Positions 32,202 to 43,184 of a stretch of 64,000 nucleotides of DNA are shown here, piece by piece. Position numbers and translations under genes: made by a program. The stretch lies in the NCBI GenBank assembly GCA_907163375.1, contig CAJQUW010003148.1, positions 124,001 through 188,000 on the forward strand, given 5' to 3'. The notes beneath the pieces were generated by a model, which made no database searches, had not been told where the DNA came from, and saw only the letters and a program-made list of their open reading frames with translations. Source of the DNA: Prostheceraeus crozeri. Lineage: Eukaryota; Platyhelminthes; Polycladida; Euryleptidae. Numbering within the stretch: the stretch's first letter is position 1; each line of letters starts with the position of its first letter.

Positions 32202-33863
32202 ATTAAACACTCTTCAATCAGTCCTAAATCCCAAACTGTGCCGCTGATTGCGCTGAAATGAATATTTCCAATGGTATAACTTAGGTGTTGATAAAGCATT
32301 AACCCATTTGAAGTTATTGTTTTTTGTTGCAGAGAAATAGATCAATAATCAATTGCCTCGTGAATAATAAAAACAGCAGTACTTAGTTAAAAAATCATCT
32401 TTTATACAACATCGTCTTTCACAGTTTTTTACACAATTAATCACTGACACCAGGTTTTTACTCTATAAAAAGAAAAAATCACCGCAAATGCTCAAAATGA
32501 GTACCGTTCACTTCGATGCACTCTCTTAAGAGGATTTCCACTGAGCGACACGCAGTTTGAACTAGGGATAATGAATTTGACCGAAATGCGTTCAAAATTT
32601 CATATTTTAGCTCATCCAGAGTCCTTGGAGAATTGGTGTACAGAGTTTTGAACAACACCCCATGCAAAAAAATATAACGGTGTTAAATCAGGACGTCGAG
32701 GGGCCATTCAATCTCACCGCGTCACCCTATCCATCGCCATTCAAATTTTCTGTCCAGCCATTGACGAGCTTGCTTGCTATATTGGACTGACGCACCATCG
32801 TGTTGAAACCATCGTGTCAATGAGCAACGGCCGGATAGAATTCGGTCTCAAGAAGAGAATTCTTCTTTCACCCGTAACAGTCGATGGAAAGAAAAATGGA
32901 CCGATGAATCCTTTGCATGACATACCAGCCCAAACAATGACACCGGGAGAATTAACGTGTTTTCAAGCGTAGCATGCGGATTTTCAGAGGGGTAGTAGAC
33001 CGTGTTATGACGATTGACGCTCCCGTTGAGTTTAAATTGCGCTTCATCAGTCCATATTATTTTTTCAAGGAATTCGTCGTCGTCTGCCTTCAGTTGTAAT
33101 AACTCCTCACAGCATTCAACACGTCGATCAAAATCGTCCTTTGATATTCCTTGCACCAAATGCGGTTGAAAATGGGTCAAACCCGAGTCTCGTAAAAGTC
33201 GTTGAACAGAAGAACGTGATAACTGAATCTCAAGTGATAAACGTCGACTTGATGTTCGGACACCCGATTGGTGACTCGTTTCTGATTGTCGTCCGAACCG
33301 GAAGTTTGTGATCGTCCGCTGCGCTGAAGGTCGATGTCACAGTCCGTTGATTCGAATTTAGAGACGATATCGGCAACCGTTTGTCTTCTGGCAGAAATTC
33401 CAAATTCCTTTTTCAAGCGTCGAACAGCTTCAGTTGGTTGTCGGTTTGATAAAAGAATTTTACTGCTGCAACTCGTTCTGGTATGGTAAGGTGACCAATT
33501 TCAGCTAAATGTTCTTTACAATTTACGATTGCGAGTTGATTGGCTGCAACCGGCCAATCAGAATGTTTTATCAGCGTAAATTCTTGGAAATACATCCCTT
33601 CAAATTGCGAATGTTTTCCTGGAAATCGCTTTGACTGCTACTGAATACTGGTGTTAGTTGATAGGGAGGCAGTGATGAAATTTAGTATGGGTTGAAGCAC
33701 AAGAAAACTCGCAACTTCATGGACACACCACTGAAAAACTATAACTTCAAATGGGTTAATGTTTTATCAATACGTAAGTTATAACATAAAAAATATTCAT
33801 GCGAAATTTCAGCGTAATCGGCGGTATAGTTTATGAGTTAGGACTGATTGAAGAGTGTCTAGT
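32202..33863 (-). mobile_element. Mariner-like transposon with about 150-bp inverted ends
   Basis: ACACTCTTCAATCAGTCCTA at the left recurs inverted at the right, and similarity continues inward for about 150 bases through GCTGAAAT and ATTAACCCATTTGAAG. TA lies at both outer borders (32200-32201, 33864-33865). The next seven outside bases are inverted copies too (CCAGATG / CATCTGG), so the target may have been a palindrome or the ends may extend further. The gene inside is on the minus strand. Confidence 0.75.
32479..33595 (-). pseudogene. Mariner-like transposase, several frameshifts
   Basis: Pieces in order are an N-terminal helix-turn-helix (LTIPERVAAVKFFYQTD; 33413-33595), a segment with VADIVSKFESTDCDID (33177-33416), the first catalytic Asp block EKIIWTDEAQFKLNG (about 33040), and the C terminus ECIEVNGTHFEHLR at 32479. 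The middle, around 32690-32790, still reads IGRRGEIEWPPRSP-like on the minus strand. At least three or four frame changes are needed, so it is dead. The NGxHFEHL ending marks a mariner group also seen at 45.3 kb. Confidence 0.75.
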
Positions 33864-33889
33864 TACATCTGGACCAGAGTTGGAAAAGT

Positions 33890-33991
33890 CGGAATTGGAA
33901 TTAATTCCGATCCGGAATTAATTCCATTTTTCGTCGGAATTGGAATTGGCGATATTCAAATCTACTGGAATTGGAATTGGAATTGGAATTG
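33890..33991. repeat. GGAATT subterminal repeats, left end of hAT
   Basis: GGAATT or its overlap GAATTGGAATT occurs about a dozen times in both orientations directly inside the left tip. Matching arrays lie inside the right tip. These are likely transposase binding sites. Confidence 0.9.
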
Positions 33992-36296
33992 ACCTTGATA
34001 AAGCTCAATTCCACTTTTTCGATAGACCTGTGATAAATCTATTTGTACAAAAATTTAACACACAGCACTCGGCCGTTGTGTTAACTGCACGCAGAGATAA
34101 AGGAGAGATATATCGACAGAGGGAGCTTTATTCTATTGTTGAATGGGTGACCCGTCAGGGAAATGTGGTTGGTCGATAGGGTGTGGAAATCCAACCCATC
34201 TCATATCGTCTGATAGACATGCCAAAATTGTGCATCGCGTTTTTCTGTCAAAGAGAGTGACCGATTTATCCTGAACTGGTGAAAAATTATCCCTCGGAAA
34301 ACAGAAAAAGCAATCTCTCCCTCTTTTACGACGATTCTTTATTTGTTAACGATGTCCGACGATGTCACGGAGGAGAATTAGGTGCTTTTTAGATGGGTTG
34401 CGTTTTTTTTCGCATTCCCCCTCCAATCGACCGCACGCGCTGCTGTGGTTCCGTTACGCAGTGCGCACCCTTATCGTCGATCTATCTCCCTCTTATCTCT
34501 GACTGCACGTAAGCTTGCTGATGCTCAGCAAGTGTCATATGAGAACAAAAGGCAGCAGTCGGCAGTCGCCAATGCATCAATTTCGTCGTCATGTTTTTTC
34601 CCTAAAGGTTACTACAACTACTCGAGCCTGCTCATTTTATCGAGCAGTCACACGGTGTGGAGGCTAGCCGATTATTTCGCAGAAGAATCATTTCATTTCA
34701 CAGTCGTTCCCATAATGGACCGCGAAGATGAGATGAGAGCTCTTCCCAAAAGCCTGCAGTCTTTTTTCGCGCAATCTAGCGACACGAAGAAGGCTCGTTG
34801 CGTGCGATGCCAGGCGCTCGTCCAGTTTTCGTTCGGAGTAACGTCGAATCTCGTCCGCCATCTTCAGGTGAGGAAGAAGTAGGGTTGCATTAAAAAAACA
34901 TTAGAAAAACACGTTTAATAAATAGTTAATAGGCTTGATAACACATAACGTTAATTCTTGTATTTGAAATTGAAAATCGATACAAATTAAAAGTCTATGA
35001 TTGGTCTATGGCGCATAATACTACCATAGATAGCTGACTCTACATCTAATACCACGTATCACCGAGAAAACTTTATTCGAAGATGACAAATTTCGATGAG
35101 CGATGTATTGTAAAATCGAGTAAAAAAAGGTAACTGATGCTATAATGCAGTGAATTCGCTGAGAAAATGTAATCGTTTTCGAGGCCCAACGGAATTTTGT
35201 TACTTAAAGACTACAAAGACGTGAATACAAATCAGAAAATTCGCTGCATTGACACACTTCGGAATATCGATGATGAACACAAATGGTACCTATGTAAGTT
35301 CCTATGTAACACAAATGTTACCAAAGTATATTTAAAATTGATAAAACATGCTTTTCATAAAATGCTACCAAAGTATATTTTAAATTGATAAAACATACTG
35401 TATGTCAAATTAAAAAGAACATTATAAAAAATAAAACACAAAAAATAAACATTCGAATAAAAAAAAAGAAAAAACAACCCTAGGAAGAAGGTTACGTATG
35501 TTTCATAATCCCAATCGCAATAGAGTAGGTTATTTATTTTCTGACAAACAATGCGTGGCCGGCTTTGTCTAAAGCGTCGTATCATTTATTCTCCTCAGCG
35601 TCACCACTCCCAGGAGTTCGGCGAGTACCAAAAAAAAGAAGGAAGAGTCGAAGAAAGACGAACGCCAGACACCCGGATCGAGCCAAATCAAGCTTGATAG
35701 TTTCTTCAAAGGTGACAAGAAGTTCAGTGCGACTCATCCCGAGCAGAAGCAGCTGACGAAGTGTGTCGTGGGTATGATCGCCTGCGATGGAAATCCCCTC
35801 TGCATGACGGAGAAGAAATACTTTCGCCAATTCGCCATGTTGGCCGAACCTATGTGAGTACATTTGTAAAAATTAAATCCGACTTTCACTAAGAATTGTT
35901 TCCTATGTTTTATTTCCTGCTCTCGCTTCTCAGGTTCCATATCCCGTCGCGTCCAACCATTCGCAACAACCTGCTCCCGACTATGTGGGAAAAAATGAAG
36001 GGCATCATGATACAAGACTTTGCCGACATCAATGGAGTGAGTAATGAAATCATTTTTTCGGTTGTCTATTCTGTGTCACCTTTTAATTCTCTACGACGAT
36101 CCAACTTCCCTTTTCAGGTCTACGGCACTGTGGACATTTGGACGAATCGAAGAATGGACTCTTTTATGGGGGTCACTATTCATTTCATCGACGCTAAGTT
36201 CACCTTGAAGTCCTACGTCATCGCCTGTGCCTGCCTCGAGGGCCGCCACACGGCGGAGAATATTGCGCGTGAGTTTTTTTAATGCATAAATCTACC

Positions 36297-36422
36297 GAGC
36301 GTCGGTGGTCGAGTGATAAAGTGACCGTCGCATCCACAGTGTAAACATATCTTTACTCTATGGCCACATCGTCACACTCGTCAGACCCCATCAGTGGTCG
36401 CGAGTTCAAACCCAGGCGCTCG
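36297..36422 (+). other. Type II tRNA-like sequence in hAT intron
   Basis: GAGCGTC at 36297 pairs with GGCGCTC at 36415-36421. Between them are a Ser/Leu-type A box (GGTGGTCGAGTGATAAAG) and a B box (GAGTTCAAACCC). The middle is about 40 bases longer than a normal tRNA, so it is a tRNA relic or a SINE head rather than a working gene. Confidence 0.4.
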
Positions 36423-36568
36423 GAAGTCGATCCTTTAAAAAAAATCTGCTCGCTTCTGCGCCTCTGCTGTGATTATGCTTCACTGCTCTAATTGCGTTGA
36501 GAAGTTGATGTCGAGAGGTTCCATTTGACTCACACCTGTGTGCATAAAGCCGCTAGCTTCTGCGCATT

Positions 36569-36641
36569 GCCGCGATGGCTCAGTTGGTAGAGTGTCTGCC
36601 TAGATAGCTGAAGGTCGGTGGTTCAAATCCTCCTCTCGGCA
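36569..36641 (+). tRNA. 73-nt tRNA-like gene with AGA anticodon in hAT intron
   Basis: The 73 bases fit the standard cloverleaf. The acceptor is GCCGCGA/TCTCGGC with one mismatch. The D arm has TGGCTCAGTTGG, a perfect A box. The anticodon stem TCTGC/GCTGA has one mismatch, and its loop CTAGATA gives AGA. The T arm GGTGG-TTCAAAT-CCTCC has a perfect B box (GGTTCAAATCC). A run of five Ts about 5 bases downstream could stop RNA polymerase III. AGA would be serine, but the long variable arm of tRNA-Ser is missing, so it is probably a pseudo-tRNA or SINE head that may still be transcribed. Confidence 0.5.
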
Positions 36642-38385
36642 TCAATTTTTCGACGCTGCAAAGACTTTGCTACACTTCTGTCATGTTACTATTCGCATTT
36701 TTGTCATTCAGAACTTTTAAAAATGATATTTTTTCTTCTTCCTTAGATGCGTACGAGGAGGTCGTTCAGTCATTCAACCTTCAGGGCAAGGTTCTCAAAA
36801 TCGTGAGCGACAACGCGGCTTCCATGAAGAAGGCATTCGAAACGAGCCTACCGCAATTGCGGCGTGAAGAGAACGACGATGAAGATGTTGAGAGCGACGA
36901 GTTTGTAGATGAAGATATGGATGTTGACGCGGTGCTAGCTCTGTGCCCAGAGCGGGTCAGCTGCTTCGCACACACACAGCAGCTCACTGTTCGCGACAGT
37001 CTCAAAGCCATCACTCCTGAATCAACGTTGGACAAGTCCCTGAAAAAGGCCGCAGCCATCGTTTCATACGTCCGGTGCTCTACCATCGCAGCTCCCTTCC
37101 TAAAAAAGCAAGGAGTTACTCTGGAGATGGCTAACGTTACTCGCTGGAACTCCCAGTTGCGAATGCTGGAGAGCATAGTTAAGGGATGGACCCAGGTCAA
37201 CGAGTCTCTGAGCCTGGCGTCGGTGAGGGGGCGGCAGCAGGTCGGCACTTTACAAGCGATCGACTTAGCTGCTCTCCGCGAACTCATCAAGCTCCTTCAG
37301 CCCTTTGCAGATGCCATGGCCTTGACACAAGGAGAAAAGGAAGTCACAATCTCAGCTGTATGCCTAGTTGTCCGAGGTCTTGAGTTGGCTGTGGAGCAAG
37401 CCTTCGAACAAGGACCTGCTCAGAAGTTGCGTCTGCTATGCAACGGTCCATTAAATCCAGACTTCTCTCCTTCGAAACGATGGAAAACAAAATCGCCTCC
37501 ATCCTCGATCCCCGGTACAAAACGACGGGTCGAGGCGACAGTGAGGACAAGCGAGTGATCAAAGTAATCGAATCCATGCTGTCGCAGGACGCAGAGGTCG
37601 AAGAGGAGGCAAGCAACGATGGAGGAGACAGTGGTGGTAGTCCGAAGCGGCCTAAGCTGCTCGCATTCCTGGATCAAACGGATCGAGACAAGAAAAGGCC
37701 GAAATCTTCTTGTCTAAAAGAATATCTGAAGCTCCCCGCTAGTTCCGGAGACCCTCTTGCGTTCTGGCAGTCGGCGCCCGATGCGCTGAGGAGGCTGAAG
37801 CCCTTGGCTCAGCAATATCTCGGCCTCACCGCAACATCTGCCCCTTCGGAGAGACTGTTTTCCCGAGCAGGCCACATCAACTCCGCCCGCCGTGCAGCAA
37901 TGGGGAAAGATGTGTTTGAGGCTCTCGTGCTAATTAATGCTAACGAGGAAGTCTTCCAGAACTGCTTATGATTTCTGTTTCTTTTTGTTTGAATTGTAAT
38001 TTTCAACATAGAGGTAATTGGGACTAATTACAACACCAGAATCAATGAAAAATTGAGAATTAACGATGATTTTAGTGACCAACCCTCAATTTCGCAGCTC
38101 GCTTGGCGTCAGTAGGTATCAGGGATCATTAGTTCAGTGTGCGCCTAAATTTCCTGTCGGCGCGTTGGTGCCTTCGGCTTTTTTGGTCGGCTTCGAGTAA
38201 CCTTTAATCTCTGCTCGTTAGCTTTCGACCCGACCACATTTCGCTCTTATCACGGAATTTTTAATCTCCTTTTTTAACATGGACCATTAATCAGTTTTCA
38301 TGATATCATTTTTATCGTCGTTTTTTCTGTCATCAGCAATCACGTTATTCGCACATTGAATTTCTTTCTTCTGTCAGTCATCTCA

Positions 38386-38405
38386 TCTCTCTCTCTCTCT
38401 CTCTC
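38386..38405. repeat. (CT)n microsatellite
   Basis: About ten CT units in the 3' non-coding part of the hAT element. Confidence 0.9.
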
Positions 38406-38670
38406 AGCGTTTGATTCTTTGCTGACCATTAATTTTCTTTTCTTTTTTTCACGAAATATTGAATATCTCGTTTACGAAACGAAAATGGCGTAGGCTGACC
38501 GGTTACATGTATACACGTACACAAGAAATATGAGCTATGAACATGAAAACGCACATAGGAACGACGCAGGGAAGGGCACACAGGAACAACGAGGATAAGA
38601 TAAGGGTTAGATTGAAACGAACAAGCGTTATATACATTAACATAATACACTATACGCGACATGCAATTAT

Positions 38671-38802
38671 CGGAATTGAATCTTATTATGGAATTGGAAT
38701 TGAATTGAACTGTTTCGACTGGAATTGGAATTGAATTGAACTGTTTCGACTGGAATTGGAATTGGAATTGAAATTTCTGCTCCGGAATTGGAATTGGAAT
38801 TA
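38671..38802. repeat. GGAATT subterminal repeats, right end of hAT
   Basis: GAATTGGAATT-type units recur many times. A 33-base unit with GAATTGAACTGTTTCGACTG is repeated twice in tandem. The array mirrors the left-end array of the same element. Confidence 0.9.
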
Positions 38803-40349
38803 AAAAATTTCAGTGGAAGTTTTCCAGCTCTGATCTGGACATCCACAATGGTACAGCAGAGAACATGAATAGAAATATGAAAACACATGTAAGTCAGGGA
38901 AGAGTCGTCAAATTAACACAAGTTCGCCTGAAGCCACGTTGAGGCGCCTGCACCACACAAGTGTAGAGAAGAGATGCCTCCCGGGTACTTAGTTAGAGGA
39001 CACAAGTCTGAGATATGTTCCATCGTCTGAATTTTGCACACAGTCACGTAGCGGAGAATCACGAAAGCCCCATCTGTACAGCATGTCACGACAGGGACGT
39101 TTCCGGCAGCGAAGACGATTTAGCAGCACCCATTGGCCGTGTGAGAGCTTCGCACCAGGCAGAGCGCGAGTCGGATCATCAATGAGAGCCTTGTTTGGAA
39201 CGTCCAGTGTGACCCAACGTTGGCACCAGGCCGGTCGTATCTGAAAAGAAAGTGCAGGAGAGAAACGCCACATGGGGTAGCGAGAGAGAAGGTACAGGTT
39301 CGGGGATGTTCGATGTCATGAAGAAGAGGTAAGTCGGACACTTTTTGACAGAGTCAAGGAGACGCAAGGTAGCCGCCTCACGTCTCAGGTCTGGCGGGGC
39401 GATGCTTGCGAGTATCGGGAGCCAGTTAGTCCTCGTTGCTTTGATGGCACCGGAGATGATACGCATAGTTTCGTTGAGATGAACATCGACTCGTTTGAAG
39501 TGTGCGAAGTTTCTCCAAATTGTGCAGCAGTATTCTGCGGCCGAGTAGCACAGTGCTACTCCAGATTCACGCAAGACTTGTAGCATGTACACCCCAGATT
39601 GAACCAGCTAACATATTTAGAAAGTTGTTTCTTGTGCAGTTTTCAAATGCTCGTTGTAAGACAGAGTCCGGTCCAAAGTGATTCCTCAGTATACCGGTTT
39701 GGTTTCGTGGATGTAAACATCTAGTTGGTGGTTATTGCGGGAATTATCCAAGTGAAGCACATTAGAGACTGTTTTTATAGGGCTGGACTTTACCACATTT
39801 AATACCTTGTTGAGTTCGTCAAAGGTTCGCGCTTTGTCGCAGCAGATGTCATCTGCGTAAGTAAATTTTCTGCTCCTTGTCGAGGGGATATCGTTGATAC
39901 AAATATTGAAGATGGTAGGTGCCAGGACAGAATCTTTAGGAAGTCCGTTCTTTTGTTTTCTCCATCTGCTGACGTCCTCCCTCAAATGCACACAGAAACG
40001 GCGATTTCGCAGTAGACATTCAATAATGCTCACAGCCCATGGGGGATGCATTTTCTCAATTTCAGAAGGAGTGCCATGCGGTGTCATATGCAGTTGATAA
40101 ATCGAGGCAGACTACTCCTGTCTTTGGCTTCTTTTGGTAGCTATTTCAATGAAGATAGTAAGTGTTAATACCTGATTGCAAGTGGATCGGCCATGCACTT
40201 CCAAAGCCGGCCTGCCCGATGTTGAGAACTTCTTCAATGTGGGGTTTAATTCTGTTAGGGACGATTCGTTCGAAAAGTTTGGAGCACAGTGACAAAAGTG
40301 AAATAGGTCAATAGCTTGTTAGGAGTTGCAAGTTTTTTCCGGGCTTAGG

Positions 40350-41804
40350 AATGAATGAATGAAATCTTTAGTTGTCTCACAAATCGGTGAGCACATTACA
40401 AAATGTAGTACAAAATTACAGGGAGTTGGTTGATCACGACATAGCAAATAATCTAGCATACATCAATAAAAAACAATCAAAATAAATACATCGACAAAAA
40501 ACGAATGATATCAGTTAAAAAGTTAAGAGCAGTGATTAATAAAAATCGTAGAGAAACGCTGGGTTCTACTTTTCATTTTTCTCAGAGGACATTTGTTTCT
40601 AGTGCGAGAGTCTCGGGGACGAAAAAAATGTCTAAGAGGATGTCTAGCATCTTCCAGCACCACTTTGAAAAGGTTGTGGCACACAGTTTCACAATGGGTA
40701 AAAAGTGAATTGGCAGGCACATCAGTGCCATCAATAATATTCAACACTCTTCTCTCGACACGTGCAAGGCTTTTCTTCAAATAATCAGGAATGTTGCAAA
40801 ACACAGGATACACCCATGAAATGATCGAACGAATAAAAGAACAATATGCGGAGTAGATCAGCACAGAGTCACAACCACCTCTACGAAGATTAAGAATCAA
40901 ATAGATCCTTTTACTTGCTTTCTTTATCAAAAAGTTGACAAATCAGTTCCACTTTAGATCACATGACAAAATGCAACCAAGAATTTTTACCTCTGAGACT
41001 GTACGCAAACATATGACATCTGAATCTGCATGTATACGAAATTCATCAAACGTAATGTTTTTGTTAGTAATGACATTCATGATATAGCATTCATTGAAAT
41101 TAATAGAAAGATCAGTCTTCGGCCCAGCTAGCAATATTTTGCCATTCGATGGCGAGCATGTGATCACTGGAAGATCTCAAGAAATGCAATAGAGTAATAT
41201 CATCTGCATATCTGAGAATTGCAGAATTCACATAAACTGTTTGTAGAGTATCTGTGGCCATACAAAATAATACTGGACCCATAACGCTTCCCTGTGGCTC
41301 GCCACTGCAGATTTTGATCCAGTTTGAAAAATAATTACCAATTTTCACACGTTGAAAGCGATTTGTGAGGTAATCATCCATCCATTTGCAGGCTTGGGCA
41401 GGTATTTTAAATCTCACACATGCTTCCATGATTTATTTCTTTGTCAATTTGTCATAGGTCAACAGTTAGGACTCTTACAGCTCCAGAAGAGGAATCAAGA
41501 AATTCTAAAATTCTACCATACAATAAAGTAAGTGCCACTGTTACTCATTTGCCCTGACCGGGTACATAGGCAAATTGATCATCTGATATTTGGTCCTTCA
41601 TGAATGGAAAAAGCCACTTATCAAGAACTATTCTTTCCAAAACTTTGGCAAGGATAGGTAGAATTGAATTAGGTCTATGCTCACTCACAGTTTTGGGATT
41701 GCTAGATTTTGGTATAGGTGTAATGTTGGCAAACTTCATACACGATGGAACTTTTCCTTCACTAAAGCTTCGATTAAAAATATACGTAATTGCTGGAGCA
41801 AACA
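40350..41804 (-). mobile_element. LINE-B: 5'-truncated CR1-like LINE with (ATTC)n tail, nested in LINE-A
   Basis: The element begins abruptly inside a reverse transcriptase domain at 41804 and ends at about 40350 in CATTCATTCATT, a short-unit tail instead of poly(A), as CR1-group LINEs have. Both junctions are clean: LINE-A codons GTC ATT GCC ATT stop at 41805 and CCT AAG CCC resume at 40349, restoring V-I-A-I-P-K-P without loss. Any target duplication is 5 bases or less, blurred by the ATT tail. Confidence 0.85.
40523..41804 (-). pseudogene. LINE-B reverse transcriptase fragment, several frame changes
   Basis: The minus strand gives LFAPAITYIFNRSFSEGKVP and KFANITPIPKSSNPKTVSEH (fingers), KVLERIVLDKWLFPFM and QFAYVPG. 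These are followed by SGAVRVLTVD, YLTNRFQRVKIG, SGEPQGSVMGPVLF and the active site LRYADDITLLHFL. The C-terminal part ends IKKASKRIYLILNLRRGG to FRPRDSRTR. Frame changes near 41.45, 41.15 and 40.93 kb separate the pieces. The endonuclease is absent because of 5' truncation. Confidence 0.82.
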
Positions 41805-43184
41805 AATGGCAATGACATTGGCTGTTCTCCATAATTTAGGGATGCAGGTTTCAATAAGAATTCTTGATAGAGGCCCATATAGCCGTATCTTTGCTTTAGG
41901 ACCAATTTTTAAAAGAAATTCGGGAAATAAAAGGTCGTTACCGGCGGACTTTCTCGCTCTGAGATTAGTAAGAGCTGCATCAAGTTCTTGTGATTGGTAT
42001 TCTTTGAGCAAATCTTGGCATTCTTCATCGAGACATGGAATGTAGATTGGTTTGAATCCTCGTGGGAATGCTTCGATGCTGCTTTGAAAAGTGCTTTGGT
42101 AAAACGAGTGTACGCCTCTTCGATGGAAATTTGGTCTACTGGTATGCAAGGAACACTCTTGTCAAGGCTGATTTTGAAGCTGACCCAATCGACTTTTCGG
42201 AAATCCATCTTGGTTTTTGGATGGAATGGACGATAGGAACGTGTAGGTCAATGGTTGTAATGATCGGGCGGTGTTGACTTCGTGGAAAATCGTTCAGGAC
42301 CTCCTTCACTGTCCCAGGAACAGCACTGCCATTATGGGAAGAGACTGAAGTCAAGTATGGATAGTAATCTTTTTTTCCAGCGAGCTGAGTGGAAGGAACG
42401 TCGTTGCTTTAAGTCCGTGGTTAAGTGAAGATATGCGCTTGAACTCCACTCGACCAGCCATTTCCTGTTTTTATCCATTTTATCGTAGCCCGATTTTACA
42501 TGGTGACTGTTCAAGTCGCCTACGTAGATAGCTGGATGCTTCAGCGCAGGGAGAGACGTAGCAGACCAGTATTCAATTGGAGGCTTGTAGACATTCGCGA
42601 TGTGATAACTTCATATGCGCATCGAATCGCAGAAAGGAGTTGACGAGAGTTGTTCGACGTCTGTGATGTTTCGATTGACGTAGATTGCCCTACCATATTT
42701 TGGGTGTCCGGAGAAAGATATTAGATAGTAACTTGTCAGGTTAAGCTTGCTACGCGGTGCGTTCTGATCTACATGGAGTTCTTGGAGGCAGACGACATCT
42801 ATGTTGTGTGAAACACAGGGATGGGACAAAATATCTCTCTTTGAGGCGGAGATGCCTTCGACGTTGAGTTGTAGAATCCTGAGCTGCGGACTCAGAGCTT
42901 GGAAGCCGGAATCGCATTTTTCTTTTCCAATTTGTTGCTGTATATGGCCGTTATCCAAGTGGATGCGGCTGGTGAAGTCATTTGCTTCCGCATATGATGG
43001 TTGCTAGACACAGGGCGCAGCGAGAACTCTGACTTCATGCTCCCCTAGCAAGATACCAAGATACTCGTTGTTGATTGTTCTGACGTCGACAGTTGCTGAC
43101 AAACGCATTAATTATCGCATTCTGTACAGATGGAGCTAGCCTGATGAAACGAGTGGGCAAAATGGCCAATGTACACCATCAGCT

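Larger units (their letters stand above)
34715..37971 (+). pseudogene. hAT transposase gene with BED finger, multi-exon, one frameshift
   Basis: Exon 1 (ATG 34715 to 34867, donor CAG|GTGAGG) encodes MDREDEMRAL and half a BED finger (CVRCQ, NLVRHLQ). The next exon (about 35599-35853) reads IKLDSFFKGDKKF to LAEP and joins in phase to 35934-36036 (FHIPSRPTIRNNL). Exon 36118-36268 holds the first Asp (GTVDIWTNR), and exon 36747-37971 holds the second (IVSDNAASMKKAF), VTRWNSQLRM and the C-terminal dimer block TSAPSERLFSRAGHINSARR with the catalytic Glu. Exons 1 and 2 do not join in phase, so a short exon carrying the last BED His may be missed. A frame change lies near 37400-37440, between PAQKLRLL and MQRSIKSRLL. 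All listed introns are GT-AG. About 670 residues in total, normal for the family. Confidence 0.88.
33875..38832 (+). mobile_element. Autonomous-size hAT transposon, 4,958 bp, perfect 8-bp target duplication
   Basis: The left end CAGAGTTGGAAAAGT and the inverse of the right end, CAGAGCTGGAAAACT, are hAT-type inverted tips. ATCTGGAC flanks both sides exactly (33867-33874, 38833-38840). The target bases overlap the outer edge of the 32-kb mariner, so the hAT came later. Inside is a multi-exon transposase gene. The exact duplication and long exons suggest a fairly recent insertion. Confidence 0.95.
38989..42958 (-). pseudogene. LINE-A endonuclease/reverse transcriptase, several breaks
   Basis: The N-terminal APE-type endonuclease reads LRILQLNVEGISASKRDIL, VCLQELHVDQ, then VGDLNSHH and LNDFPRSQHRPI. 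The reverse transcriptase part has LRARKSAGNDLLFPEFLLK and WRTANVIAI. After LINE-B it continues with PKPGKNLQLL, the 'YRPISLL' block (SYWPISLLSLCSKLFERIV) and NGLPKDSVLAPTIFNICIND. The active site is FTYADDICC. A C-terminal block, LSHGQWVLLNRLRCRK with YRWGF, is also present. Frame changes near 42.3-42.6 kb, 40.1 kb and 39.6 kb plus the LINE-B insertion make it non-functional. The domain style suggests an I/Jockey-like group; the clade is not certain. Confidence 0.8.
38842..43010 (-). mobile_element. LINE-A: non-LTR retrotransposon, interrupted by LINE-B
   Basis: Read on the minus strand, an endonuclease domain (42958 to about 42350), a linker and a reverse transcriptase (about 42100 to 39000) follow in the normal LINE order. 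A second LINE splits the reverse transcriptase at 40350-41804. The 3' end is not marked by poly(A); it may continue past the mariner and hAT insertions to the TA run at 32144-32180. The 5' end and any ORF1 are missing beyond about 43010. Confidence 0.8.
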
